Notes: generated by a model not told the origin, from the sequence alone. Positions 1 through 9,520 are shown, counted from the stretch's first letter. The stretch is 64,000 nt of DNA from an uncultured Bacteroidota bacterium (GCA_903887005.1 CAISOH010000351.1:1-64000); one strand, 5' to 3'. A program made the numbers and translations.

Positions 1-2
1 GT

Positions 3-149
3 AATGTAGTAGAACACGGGGAGTTAGGGAAATCCGAGTTTCAGTGGAATTGCGCATATAACCCAGAAGTTAAGGGGTTTAGCGACAGGTGCGTTATAAT
101 GAACGTTACTCACTGGCGCTACCTCATGCCCCAACCACCTAAGCAGTAA
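3..149 (+). CDS. C-terminal part of a DUF551-like phage protein (truncated by window edge)
   Basis: Open frame from base 3, NVVEHGELGKSEFQWNCAYNPEVKGFSDRCVIMNVTHWRYLMPQPPKQ*, ending in a VTHWxxLPxPP-like motif typical of DUF551. Confidence 0.5.
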   Translation, partial: NVVEHGELGKSEFQWNCAYNPEVKGFSDRCVIMNVTHWRYLMPQPPKQ

Positions 150-204
150 GCCCAAAAAGTTAAGGGCTGGAGGCCACCGGCCTATACCGCAGGAGATGAT
201 AGAA

Positions 205-241
205 GCAAAAAAGCAATCCCGTTCTAAGGATTGCTTTTTGC
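205..241. terminator. Bidirectional intrinsic terminator between converging genes
   Basis: GCAAAAAAGCAATCC-loop-GGATTGCTTTTTGC between the + gene ending at 149 and the - gene ending at 258. Confidence 0.75.
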
Positions 242-257
242 ATTTAGGTAAAGCTGG

Positions 258-491
258 TTAAATAATTCGGTTAGGTTCGTATCTCGGAACCATTACGCTT
301 TTCAATTCTCCGGTAGATTTACTGTTTGAGCTTTCCCCGCAGGCGTTGCATTTAATGTTCGGCACAACTGTTTGGTAATAATGGGAATCGTCATAGCAGC
401 CGCGATTGACTTGTTTATTGCCGCAATGTTCACATTCCATGTTTGCGCTGAAATCGCGCCTGTTCCAGTTAAAAGTGTCTTTGATTTGCAT
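258..491 (-). CDS. Small zinc-ribbon-like protein
   Basis: 77 aa ORF with CEHC...CNAC pairs. Confidence 0.55.
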   Translation of the reverse strand: MQIKDTFNWNRRDFSANMECEHCGNKQVNRGCYDDSHYYQTVVPNIKCNACGESSNSKSTGELKSVMVPRYEPNRII

Positions 492-522
492 TTGATTATT
501 GTTTTTTAAAGGTGAAAACTGT

Positions 523-732
523 TTAAATCCCCTCAGGCATAAGGTTACGCCGTTCTGCGGCCAGGGAGGCGAAATAAGCCCCGTTCTGCTGCTGCTGCTC
601 CTGGTCCTCCAGCTTATGTTTTTGGGTGTAGCACTGGGTTTCTGTGCCTGAAAAAATGTAGTCTTTCAACTCGCTGTCCCAAACCCCGTATTCTGAACGT
701 TGCTTGTTTTTGGGTAATACAGATAAAGCCAT
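523..732 (-). CDS. Small hypothetical protein
   Basis: Internal ATG of the ORF track entry gives MALSVLPKNKQRSEYG... Confidence 0.45.
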   Translation of the reverse strand: MALSVLPKNKQRSEYGVWDSELKDYIFSGTETQCYTQKHKLEDQEQQQQNGAYFASLAAERRNLMPEGI

Positions 733-1010
733 GATGGTTAATTTTTTATGGTGATAAAAGAGATAAAAAAAGATTGTTCGCCCTGAGGGTAGAACGTGAT
801 GCCTTCCGAAGACTTTTCCCACATCCCGCCCCAAACTGTTTTTACTGCAAATAATAATTGAATTTCCATTTGAATATTGGTTTTTAAGTGTGAACTGAAT
901 TTTGAAAAAAGTTGTCGCTTGGAGGCTAAGGGTATAGCGCCCAGGCTATTTGTTTAAGTTTTGCCGCCGGTATCGCTCCGGTTAATGGCTAACCATTCGG
1001 CAAAATATTG

Positions 1011-1238
1011 TTACATGCTTTCAATAAGCGGCTTTAACCCGCGTGGAAGCTTGCAGCCCTTATTGAACAGTGCCTTTGTTTGGTATTTAGAGGCCACATG
1101 CAGCCCTTCAACCACAAAGTGCAGGTTATCCCCGTCTTTGTAGTATACGGCCTGCTGGAAGCCCTCAATCGTGGTGGGCTGGATGCCCGAAAACACGAAG
1201 GGGAATTTGGTAGCGTGGATAAAATGGAATTTTTTCAT
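1011..1238 (-). CDS. Small hypothetical protein
   Basis: ORF from internal ATG (MKKFHFIHATKFPFVFSG...), fits the leftward operon. Confidence 0.45.
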   Translation of the reverse strand: MKKFHFIHATKFPFVFSGIQPTTIEGFQQAVYYKDGDNLHFVVEGLHVASKYQTKALFNKGCKLPRGLKPLIESM

Positions 1239-1254
1239 TTCAAGCGTTTGAAAG

Positions 1255-1551
1255 TTAATAAAGCGAAACGGACTGAATAAAAATGGTTTCCTCCTCCTCT
1301 GTGCCATCCCGCGTAAACTCAACATTAATAATACCAGCATAGCTGCGTTGAAATTCTGCGGAAGCTATTTTTAAGGTTCCACCATCTGCCTGTAATTCTA
1401 CTTCTAAGCAAGTTTGCAACGCTTGCAAAAAATCCGCTTCTGTTTCTTTAGGGGCAATTACCGCGTTATAATTAGAATCATTATTATAATCGCTTATGTG
1501 TGCTAAACTGTTTGTTTGCTTCAATGTGTTTAAGAAAAATTCGTAAGTCAT
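1255..1551 (-). CDS. Hypothetical protein
   Basis: 98 aa ORF in leftward operon. Confidence 0.55.
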   Translation of the reverse strand: MTYEFFLNTLKQTNSLAHISDYNNDSNYNAVIAPKETEADFLQALQTCLEVELQADGGTLKIASAEFQRSYAGIINVEFTRDGTEEEETIFIQSVSLY

Positions 1552-1624
1552 ATTTATTTGTTGAAAAGTTTAAAAAATTAACGGTTGGAGGCCAAAGGAA
1601 TTGAGGCCAGGAAAATATAAAATG

Positions 1625-1882
1625 CTATTCCGTAGCCTGTTGATAGACTAAAAGCGCCCTTTCAAGCTCAGGGCATTCTTTAATGCAGTCATTGGCGATT
1701 AAGTCCCGTACAAGGGCGAGAAGGTCGGGAGCGGCGGCAATTAATGCGCTGTTTGAATAATCTTCCTCATCGTTAATATTTAATTCGCCGTTCTCATAAC
1801 CGGGGGCATCTGTTTGGATGCAATAGCTTAAATCGTTATGCCTTGTAACGTCCCATTTGCCGGGCGTGTGCTTTACTTGCAT
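1625..1882 (-). CDS. Small phage protein with HTPGKW...ALIAAAPDLLALV signature
   Basis: The HTPGxW and LIAAAPxLL motifs recur in a common phage hypothetical family. Confidence 0.6.
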   Translation of the reverse strand: MQVKHTPGKWDVTRHNDLSYCIQTDAPGYENGELNINDEEDYSNSALIAAAPDLLALVRDLIANDCIKECPELERALLVYQQATE

Positions 1883-1892
1883 GGTTTGTATT

Positions 1893-2165
1893 TTAAAAGG
1901 TGGTTAATAATGTTTTAAGATAATCAGCGCTAACGGTACCCATGCCATCGCAATAGCCGGGAGTCATATTAGTATTAAATAATTCCCCGTCCTGAGTTAT
2001 AACGTTGTACCCGTCCGCGCTATCGCTGTTTAAATAAGCCTGCAAAGCTTCCGAGCTAAAAGGTTTTTTAAGTAGGGCAACCCCCTGCCAGTAACTTACT
2101 TTTTTTATTGCCATGCCCTCAGGATTAAACCCGCTGGTAAATTGATTTTTAACATGCTGGTACAT
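1893..2165 (-). CDS. Hypothetical protein
   Basis: 90 aa ORF in leftward operon. Confidence 0.5.
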   Translation of the reverse strand: MYQHVKNQFTSGFNPEGMAIKKVSYWQGVALLKKPFSSEALQAYLNSDSADGYNVITQDGELFNTNMTPGYCDGMGTVSADYLKTLLTTF

Positions 2166-2288
2166 AAAATTGTTTTTTAGATGGTTAAATAAAGAGTGCC
2201 GTTATTTACGCCTGTATATGCCCTAAAATGGCCTGAAATAGAAAAGCAAGGGGAAAGGCCAGAAGGTAGGGTAAGGTGTAAAAATAAG

Positions 2289-2335
2289 CCCCTGCACGCC
2301 CGTTTGAGGGGTTGCCGCGTTGCATCGTGCAGGGG
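2289..2335 (-). terminator. Hairpin downstream of the 2345..2764 gene
   Basis: 9-bp perfect inverted repeat CCCCTGCAC (2289-2297)/GTGCAGGGG (2327-2335), T-rich on the minus strand. Confidence 0.55.
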
Positions 2336-2344
2336 AATAAAATT

Positions 2345-2764
2345 TTATTGGATTTCTCTTAATAATTCTAATTGTTCAGGGGAAAACATTTTTTCAACAT
2401 TTTTCCATTCTTTTAAAACATCCCGGTAAATTTTACGAGCCTTTCGGCTGTCTGTGCTATAGCCAAAGTCGCTACAAAAATCATCATAGCTGCCGATATC
2501 ATATTTAGTAAGACAGGCTAAAACATCGTAGGCGGTAGGTTTATTGCCTTTATTTGCAATGCTTTGCCCAAAGGTAAAACGGTAGATATTATTGGCATTT
2601 TTAAGAACACATATATAAATATCCCTTGCTTGCTTATCATCAGAAAAGTAGAATCCACGCTCTTTAAATTCTGTGGTAAATTCAGTGTTTGTAAAGTTTA
2701 TAAAAAATTTTGCCTTTTTTTCATAATCCAATAAACTAAACTCATCTCTTGTAAGTGATTTCAT
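2345..2764 (-). CDS. Hypothetical protein
   Basis: 139 aa ORF in leftward operon. Confidence 0.55.
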   Translation of the reverse strand: MKSLTRDEFSLLDYEKKAKFFINFTNTEFTTEFKERGFYFSDDKQARDIYICVLKNANNIYRFTFGQSIANKGNKPTAYDVLACLTKYDIGSYDDFCSDFGYSTDSRKARKIYRDVLKEWKNVEKMFSPEQLELLREIQ

Positions 2765-2876
2765 TTTAAATCCGGTGTTTTAATTGCTTTTAATCCGGTA
2801 GCAATTGAATTGATTGTTAAAGAATTAGCCCCGCTCTGCTAATCGAATGCCACGCCTAAAGCGAAGCGGGAAGGAG

Positions 2877-3071
2877 TTAAGAGAGAAACAGCGCAAACAA
2901 AGGGCATACTGGCCGCGAATCGTAACAAAACAAATTGCCATCCTGAACGCTCCAGTAGTACCGCACACCCGCAAGGCGGCTAACCACGTTAACGGCCTGC
3001 CTGCTTCGTAAGAAGGTTATGCCCTTGTGCCCTTGCTCGTGCAGGTATGCGCTTATTTGTTCGTTGGTCAT
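2877..3071 (-). CDS. Hypothetical protein
   Basis: 64 aa ORF in leftward operon. Confidence 0.4.
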   Translation of the reverse strand: MTNEQISAYLHEQGHKGITFLRSRQAVNVVSRLAGVRYYWSVQDGNLFCYDSRPVCPLFALFLS

Positions 3072-3080
3072 AAAAGGGGG

Positions 3081-3344
3081 TTAAGCTTGTTCGATAATGT
3101 ATTCGGTACGTTCTGCCATGGCGGTAATGTACTGGCTGCGTGTTGGCTCAGTCCAGTGTGTGCGGGGGGCTTCAATCGCAACGCCTGCCGCATTGCAACG
3201 CTGAACGGTAACAGCGAAGCGAGAGAACGGAGGAGAAAGGCCATCCCGAAGGGCAAACCCCAAAACCCGGTCAAACCCTCCGCAGGTAGAGAGCAGCGCC
3301 CCCGGTGTAAAGTATTCGCGTAGTTGGTCACTTGTTAAGCTCAT
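3081..3344 (-). CDS. Hypothetical protein
   Basis: 87 aa ORF overlapping the upstream stop; preferred over the alternative frame 3068..3331. Confidence 0.45.
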   Translation of the reverse strand: MSLTSDQLREYFTPGALLSTCGGFDRVLGFALRDGLSPPFSRFAVTVQRCNAAGVAIEAPRTHWTEPTRSQYITAMAERTEYIIEQA

Positions 3345-3757
3345 TTTTTCTTTTTTATAGGGTAATCGTAAAGTTTTGTTTTGCCATCCGCTGCTATTCT
3401 ATAATTCCCGGCAGCTACAATATTTTTTTTAGCTTCTTCGTATTCAGCTTGTGCCTGTTCTTCAAATTCAACGTCCGCCATTAGTGTCTGCTGAATAAAT
3501 TGGTCTAATTCGTCCATCCATTCGCCATCCCAAACGCGGCCTAAGTTCTTAATTTCAAATTGATTAGCCCAGTCAATAAGAACGTTTAAGCGCTCTAAAA
3601 GGCCTGTTTCATCCTCTTTGTAAACCTTTGTAAATAATGCGTAAGTCTCAGGCGTTCCGTACACTTCGGCAGTAATAAATGCCAGTGTCTCAGCAAAGCT
3701 TTGCACACCTTCGGCCTTTTCAGAAGGCAACCCGGCAGTAAATGGTAATACTATCAT
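3341..3757 (-). CDS. Hypothetical protein
   Basis: ORF from internal ATG (MIVLPFTAGLPSEKAEG...); TATGTTTG -7-like box upstream on the minus strand (3792-3799). Confidence 0.5.
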   Translation of the reverse strand: MIVLPFTAGLPSEKAEGVQSFAETLAFITAEVYGTPETYALFTKVYKEDETGLLERLNVLIDWANQFEIKNLGRVWDGEWMDELDQFIQQTLMADVEFEEQAQAEYEEAKKNIVAAGNYRIAADGKTKLYDYPIKKKK

Positions 3758-3865
3758 GGTATCGTTTTTAGTGTGTGTCCGATTGACAATGCAAACATAC
3801 ATACCTCAAACACCCCAAAACAACTTTTTAGGATAAGCGGCAAAAATTCAATGGTGAACGGTAGC

Positions 3866-4246
3866 TTACTTGCAAAATAACCTGGCCATGTTCAAAAAAT
3901 GGGTAATGTGGGCGTTTTTGCGTACGGCTGTATTATATGTGGACTGCGTTTGATAACCAAATAAACGCGCTACCTGCACATCGTTAATCCCTAATTTGCG
4001 TTTAACAATCTCATAATCTGCTTTAAGATCAAACAAATACTCTAACCTTTCAGCTATCAAGCGGTAAACCTTATGATCAGCCCATTGAGTAGAAACAGCC
4101 CGAAGGGCAAGCCAGCCACGAAAAGAAGACACAAGCAAACAGCTATCGTAACGGTTAACACGCAAATAATCACCTTCGCACTCATTTGTATACGTAATAA
4201 TCAACGCCTTTAGCTGGTTTGTCCGGTTTTCTATGCGCTCACACAT
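3866..4246 (-). CDS. Hypothetical protein, possible DNA-binding (HTH-like C-terminal half)
   Basis: 126 aa first gene of the leftward operon; KRKLGINDVQVARLFGYQTQSTYNTAVRKN looks HTH-like. Confidence 0.5.
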   Translation of the reverse strand: MCERIENRTNQLKALIITYTNECEGDYLRVNRYDSCLLVSSFRGWLALRAVSTQWADHKVYRLIAERLEYLFDLKADYEIVKRKLGINDVQVARLFGYQTQSTYNTAVRKNAHITHFLNMARLFCK

Positions 4247-4271
4247 CTTATTTCTAATTGGTTATTACACG

Positions 4272-4279
4272 CAAATTTA
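4272..4279 (-). promoter_or_regulatory. Bacteroidota-type -7 box, leftward operon
   Basis: TAAATTTG on the minus strand upstream of the 4246 start. Confidence 0.45.
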
Positions 4280-4454
4280 TACTTTATCAAATAAATGCAG
4301 TTTTTTGGGCTTTTTTTAAGGGCAAAAGGGTGTTAATCGCCTCTTTATTCCTTCAACGTTTCGTTGTAACGTGCTGATATGCAGGCAAAAAAATATATTG
4401 CATTCTAAAGCGATAGGGTAGGGGGTGAGGCATAACTATTTAATGTTAAGTAGC

Positions 4455-4462
4455 TATATTTG
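4455..4462 (+). promoter_or_regulatory. Bacteroidota-type -7 box, rightward
   Basis: TATATTTG 12 nt before the ATG at 4475. Confidence 0.5.
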
Positions 4463-4474
4463 TAAAAAAACACT

Positions 4475-5047
4475 ATGAACATTAACGGAACAGAGTTTTA
4501 CCCGCTTGCTTCTGATGTCAATTATCTTATAAGCTCAGACGGGCAGGTGTATACATTGTACAAGAAACGCATAAGCAAGCAGCACGACAACAACGGCTAT
4601 AAAATGGTATGGTTAAAAAGTAAATGGGGTTACGTTCATCGCCTTGTTGCTCAACAGTTTATACCTAATCCAGATGGCAAAAAATGGGTTAACCACAAGG
4701 ACGGGAACAAGGCTAATAACAGCGTTGACAATTTAGAATGGACGACCATAAGCGAGAACATACAACACGCATGGAATACTGGCTTGCATGAACGTAAGAA
4801 AGGGGCAGAACACTGGAACGCAGGCAGAAAGGCCACAGCACAGCAGCGGCAGGCTATGAGCGACAGCAAGAGAGGTGAGAGGCATCCAAAGTTTAAGGGC
4901 TATTACAATACGCCATGGGGAACATTTACCAGTGCATTGCAGGCAGAGAAAGAGACGGGAGTAGGGCAAAGGACTATAAAAGGCAGATGCAACAACAAGA
5001 GATTCATGCACTTAGGCTATTCATTTACGCCAGTTAACATTGAGTAG
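4475..5047 (+). CDS. HNH homing endonuclease (NUMOD4-HNH type)
   Basis: HRLVAQQFIPNP...VNHKDGNKANNSVDNLEWTTISENIQHAW; ends in tandem stops TAG TAA. Confidence 0.9.
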   Translation: MNINGTEFYPLASDVNYLISSDGQVYTLYKKRISKQHDNNGYKMVWLKSKWGYVHRLVAQQFIPNPDGKKWVNHKDGNKANNSVDNLEWTTISENIQHAWNTGLHERKKGAEHWNAGRKATAQQRQAMSDSKRGERHPKFKGYYNTPWGTFTSALQAEKETGVGQRTIKGRCNNKRFMHLGYSFTPVNIE

Positions 5048-5282
5048 TAAAATAGGTTATGCGAAACGTTATTAACTTAATGTTAATTATCAGGCCAAAT
5101 CGAGAGGGGTAAAATTGCCCCGTTTGGTTGCTTCTGAACAGGCTGGAAAGGCCATTGCCCGCGCATGCATTCGGAAACGCAAAACAGGCCCCACCCAGGT
5201 CGGGCAAAACCGATTTTCCCCCCTACCCTGGCGCTGCCTTAAACAAGTGATAACCCCTGCTACTACCCTACCTACGCCATAA

Positions 5283-5365
5283 TTACCGAAACGCTTACCG
5301 AAACAATCCTCTTACCGAAACATTTATTTGTTTGTTAGCGAAACAAGTTATTACTTAGCGAAACA
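5283..5365 (+). repeat. Cluster of five direct iteron-like repeats TTA(C/G)CGAAAC(A)
   Basis: Copies start at 5283, 5295, 5312, 5335 and 5355, all in the same orientation, in a non-coding gap. Confidence 0.75.
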
Positions 5366-5376
5366 ATAATAATGAT

Positions 5377-5904
5377 ATGAAATCAACATGCAATTATTGC
5401 CTTGGGGAGTTTGAGGCAAAGAGAAGTACTGCTTCGTTTTGTAGTGATAGCCATAGGACGTTGTGGGGGAGATTAAGTGAGGAGGATAAAAAGGAGAGGC
5501 GGGAAAGTTTGTTGACAAAAGCGGACGCGAGATTGGAGGCGGCGATTAAGGATAAGATGCCAGATGCTGATTTTAGCCCAGTTAAAAAGCAGTTGAAAGA
5601 GTTTAGGGGAGAGTTGAAAAAGGAGAATGAGCCAGTGGTAAGTAAGGATGAGCCAATTAAAACGCATGATGATTGCAATACGGAGTTCGGTAAGTTTCTT
5701 TCCGAGTTTGGTTTTATAATCATGGTAGAGCCTTGGGACAATAACAAATTAGGCGATTTAAAGACGCGTGCGTATGAGAATGGCATTATGACGGACAGGC
5801 AAATTGATGCGATTGTAGCGCGTTGTGATAACGCAATAAACGGTAGTTATGGCAAGACCAAAACAAAAGGGCATTTGAGCCATTCTGGATTATTAAAGAG
5901 CTAA
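5377..5904 (+). CDS. Hypothetical protein with N-terminal zinc-binding-like motif
   Basis: CNYCLGEFEAKRSTASFCSDSHR; 175 aa. Confidence 0.6.
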   Translation: MKSTCNYCLGEFEAKRSTASFCSDSHRTLWGRLSEEDKKERRESLLTKADARLEAAIKDKMPDADFSPVKKQLKEFRGELKKENEPVVSKDEPIKTHDDCNTEFGKFLSEFGFIIMVEPWDNNKLGDLKTRAYENGIMTDRQIDAIVARCDNAINGSYGKTKTKGHLSHSGLLKS

Positions 5905-5937
5905 ACGTTTCCCGTTCGTTAAGCGGGGTGTATATAT

Positions 5938-6300
5938 ATGCCAAGTATTTTTGATGCAAATTACATTGCAAAAGTATGCCATCAGGCTAACAAAGCGTGG
6001 TGCGAAGTCAATGGAGACAATACCCAAAAAGAGTGGGATAATGCCGAAGAGTGGCAAAAAGAAAGCGCAAGAAGAGGGGTTGAGTTTAAAATAAACAACC
6101 CGAATGCCGGAGATGATGCGCAACATAACGCATGGATGAAAGACAAGGTTGAAGCCGGTTGGGTTTATGGCGAAGTTAAGGATGCGGAAGCTAAAACGCA
6201 CCCCTGCATTGTGCCTTTTAACCAATTGCCAAAATTCCAGCAAGCAAAAGATAAATTGTTTTGCGCAATTGTAGAGGCACTTAATCCATTTGACAAATAA
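5938..6300 (+). CDS. RyR-domain protein
   Basis: IAKVCHQANKAWCEVNGDNTQKEWDNAEEWQKESARRGVEF...HPCIVPFNQLPKFQQAKDKLF matches the ryanodine-receptor RyR repeat pattern. Confidence 0.8.
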   Translation: MPSIFDANYIAKVCHQANKAWCEVNGDNTQKEWDNAEEWQKESARRGVEFKINNPNAGDDAQHNAWMKDKVEAGWVYGEVKDAEAKTHPCIVPFNQLPKFQQAKDKLFCAIVEALNPFDK

Positions 6301-6383
6301 CTATTTAGGTAGACGAATGCAACAAACGTAAAACCTAATGACAGCCATTTATTTCAAAAGCAAGTCGTACAGTTTTTTTTTGT

Positions 6384-6410
6384 AACCCCGCTAAGTTGCG
6401 GGGTTTTTTA
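6384..6410 (+). terminator. Intrinsic terminator
   Basis: AACCCCGC-TAAGTT-GCGGGGTT followed by T-run. Confidence 0.8.
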
Positions 6411-6462
6411 TTTGGGTTAGTTTCAGGGAAGATTATTTTATCTTTATCCACAAATTTACTAT

Positions 6463-9027
6463 ATGGTAGCGCAACAGGGTACTGGCCAGAACCCGTCTTC
6501 CGGGAGCGAGAGAGAGTTACAGGACAATGTTTTAAAGATATTGGAGGGTATAAATTCTGATGGGAAGGTAGATGTAGGCACTGGTGGTTCCCGGCAATCA
6601 ATGGCAGGGGATGTTGGCAGTATAGGCAATTTTGAGGTGGGGGCGGGATTTCCGAACAGGCCAATAGAAACGGCTAACCTTGATGCAGTATTGCGCCTGC
6701 AGTTCGACCAGGTGGCAAAAAAGAGGCTTCCCTCCTATGGGTTGCGGGTGATGCAGGAGATGTGGACCTATGTGAATGTGGGAAACAGTGGGTATTATTC
6801 AGACAGGACAGCCAGGTGGCTGGAGAATGAGTTGTGGGCGGTAGGTAATAAAGGGGGGGAGGAATTTTACCCGATGATGGGTGTGGAAGGAAATAAAACC
6901 TGGATAAACATTGATTACAAGATTGCGCAGATAGTAACCACGTACGTTAAGAAAGTAATCCAAATACATTTTGACCGGGAGGAAAAGCCAGAGGTAAAGG
7001 CCACGGATATTGGCAGCGTAAGGTTTAAGGAGAGGGAAAAGATTATAGCTAAGTACCGGATGGAGAATGCAAAGAAGATTGCAGCGATGGAGGCGGCATC
7101 TGGCTTGAAAGGACTGGAGCAAGGCTTCACCCCCGAGGACGAGGACGAGCTGGATGTGTATTTTAAAATTGAATATCGCATCCCTGAGGAAAGCTTTATG
7201 GAGGATGAAATTTGGAAAGTCTTTCAGAATAGCGGGTATGATTATTTAAAGCGGCAATTGCTGTTTGATTTGATTGTAAAAAACATTGGGGTTACTAAAA
7301 AAGAGAAAGCGCCTGGAACCGTGTCGGGTGGCCAGGCCGCTACGCTGGCTAACCGGGTGAGGGTGAGGAGGTGTGTGCCCGAGAATACCGTGTATAATAT
7401 TTTTCGCAATGCAGATGGTTCCGATGTAACATTGATAGGGGAGGCTTACCCATTAAAGATTTCGGATGCCCGTAGAATGTTCCCAAATATTACGGAGAAG
7501 GAGTGGTGGCAGATCAGCCAGGTAACTCAAAAGGGGTTGACCCAGGCAAAGCCTCTTGATTGGGTTGATACGTATGTGTGGGATTTCAACCGGCCGTACG
7601 ATGATTACAGCTTTATGGTTTTTGATTGTGAGGTAAAGGTTTATGACGAGGAATGGTATGTAAAAGGAGACTGGGGTATTGATGAAAAGAAAGGGGTGCC
7701 AAAGAATGTAGGGCCGGACAAAGAAGTTATTAGCCGGGGCAAGTTTAATATTTACGGAGGCATTTGGGCAATCAATACCGATGTGATATTAAAATGGGGT
7801 GTGGAAGAAAACCAGCTACGGCCGTATCAAAATGGGGTGGATGTTTTTTCTAACTACTCAATCGTTTATCCCGATGCAAATGGTTGGTACGTGCCATCTA
7901 TCCTTGAAAGGTCCATACCTGCCTTCCGGCAGGCCATTGGGTGCCTTCTGAAAATACAGCAGATGGTTTCTCTTATGGAACCGGACAATGACGAAATTGA
8001 TATAGCAGGGTTAAGTGAAGGGCTGGATATAGGCACCGGTGGGGTATTGAGGCCGATGGACTTGCTTCGCCTTAAAAAGCAAACTGGCGTAAGGTTTTGG
8101 GATAGCACAGATGCCAGCGGCACGGGAGGGAATGGCCAGGGCAAAAGTCCATACGCCCATGTACAGTACAGCGCAAACGTAGCGCAGATTAATTCATTGA
8201 TTGCTGTTTACAATTTTTGGATAGGAATAGGCAACCAGGAGTGGGGTGTTACGCCTGAGCTTATGGGACAGCCTACCTCCAGTAAGAAAAGCGCCACTGC
8301 TACCAGGCAGGCAAGTACCTCCGGCGGGTTGAGCATAGAATATATTTACGACCACTATATAATGCTGATTGAGCAGAATGCAACGAAGGTGGGCTATACG
8401 TTGTGGGATGATATGGTGTTCAATGCTTCGGAGTATAAACGAATGAGCGGAGAGTTTGGCGCAGGGGATGGCTCGATTATTGACAGCACATTTGATATCA
8501 ATGTGGAGATGATTGACAAGAAGGCCGCCAAAGAAAATTTGATGTTGATGGTAGAGGATGCCTTGAAAGCAAATATTATTGGGATGGCAACAGCGGCCAG
8601 GCTGCTTGATATTTCAAACCCGAAGACGGCTATTTTGTATTTGGAGAAGCTGGAGAAAAGGCATAAAAAGGATATGGCTACTATGCAGCACCGGCAGATG
8701 CAGATGAATGCCCAGGTGCAGCAGCAATCAGCCGAAATTACCAGTGAGGCTAAAATTAAAGAGATACAGGCGCAGGCCATGGCTAAGGTGGCCGTTGAAG
8801 CAGCCAAAGGGAATGCCAGCGATTATAAAGAACTTGTTAAGCTGGTAAGTGATGTGCATAAGGAGGCAGAGAAGACTGGTCGTAAATTAAGCCCTGAGCT
8901 ACAGGCCTTGTCCGACCTTTTGATTGGGAAGACAGTGCAGGCCCAGGAGCAGATGATGGGCGGCGCTCAAAAGGCGCCACAAGATCAGCAGCAGCAGGGG
9001 CAGCCACAACAACAGCAGGCTAAATAA
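6463..9027 (+). CDS. Portal protein
   Basis: 854 aa; position and size, portal-like length and Q-rich C-terminus. Confidence 0.7.
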   Translation: MVAQQGTGQNPSSGSERELQDNVLKILEGINSDGKVDVGTGGSRQSMAGDVGSIGNFEVGAGFPNRPIETANLDAVLRLQFDQVAKKRLPSYGLRVMQEMWTYVNVGNSGYYSDRTARWLENELWAVGNKGGEEFYPMMGVEGNKTWINIDYKIAQIVTTYVKKVIQIHFDREEKPEVKATDIGSVRFKEREKIIAKYRMENAKKIAAMEAASGLKGLEQGFTPEDEDELDVYFKIEYRIPEESFMEDEIWKVFQNSGYDYLKRQLLFDLIVKNIGVTKKEKAPGTVSGGQAATLANRVRVRRCVPENTVYNIFRNADGSDVTLIGEAYPLKISDARRMFPNITEKEWWQISQVTQKGLTQAKPLDWVDTYVWDFNRPYDDYSFMVFDCEVKVYDEEWYVKGDWGIDEKKGVPKNVGPDKEVISRGKFNIYGGIWAINTDVILKWGVEENQLRPYQNGVDVFSNYSIVYPDANGWYVPSILERSIPAFRQAIGCLLKIQQMVSLMEPDNDEIDIAGLSEGLDIGTGGVLRPMDLLRLKKQTGVRFWDSTDASGTGGNGQGKSPYAHVQYSANVAQINSLIAVYNFWIGIGNQEWGVTPELMGQPTSSKKSATATRQASTSGGLSIEYIYDHYIMLIEQNATKVGYTLWDDMVFNASEYKRMSGEFGAGDGSIIDSTFDINVEMIDKKAAKENLMLMVEDALKANIIGMATAARLLDISNPKTAILYLEKLEKRHKKDMATMQHRQMQMNAQVQQQSAEITSEAKIKEIQAQAMAKVAVEAAKGNASDYKELVKLVSDVHKEAEKTGRKLSPELQALSDLLIGKTVQAQEQMMGGAQKAPQDQQQQGQPQQQQAK

Positions 9028-9045
9028 CCATTTAAATAAAATCAC

Positions 9046-9465
9046 ATGTCAAACGTTAAAGTACTTGCAGATGCTTATGCAAGGTCAAAAAGCGGAGAGT
9101 TAAGGGAGATTACTTTACTATCCAGAGCATACGAGGAAGGCTACAATGCCGGAAAAGCTTTTATTGAGGAAACGAAAGCTGCTTCTGTTTACATTCCCGA
9201 TGTGCCAGCACAGGCTGTTAAAAATGACGGGGAAGATGTAGAGGTGTATTTTAAAACAGATGTTGAACTTCCAAAACCGCCATTCCCTTTTATCCCGAAA
9301 GAAGAACCGCAGCCGGAAACTTTTGTTGAACCAACGCCTGCGCCACTGGAACCATCCACAGAAACCCAAACAGAAGTTGGAGGCCAGCCAGCAGAACAGC
9401 AAGAGCAGGGCACGGGATTAGCTACCGACTTCCCTGAGTTTAACGGAGAAGAAAGAGCGCAGTAA
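9046..9465 (+). CDS. Hypothetical protein with acidic/proline-rich C-terminus
   Basis: 139 aa ORF directly after the portal. Confidence 0.55.
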   Translation: MSNVKVLADAYARSKSGELREITLLSRAYEEGYNAGKAFIEETKAASVYIPDVPAQAVKNDGEDVEVYFKTDVELPKPPFPFIPKEEPQPETFVEPTPAPLEPSTETQTEVGGQPAEQQEQGTGLATDFPEFNGEERAQ

Positions 9466-9490
9466 TTATTTTTTAATTAGTTTATATTTT

Positions 9491-9520
9491 AAAAGCCGGG
9501 TTCAAACCTGGCTTTTTTTT
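9491..9520 (+). terminator. Intrinsic terminator
   Basis: AAAAGCCGGGTTCAAACCTGGCTTTTTTTT. Confidence 0.8.

Noticed and set aside
3068-3331. Minus-strand ORF 3068-3331
   Set aside because: Competes with 3081-3344 in another frame; the latter couples better to the upstream gene.
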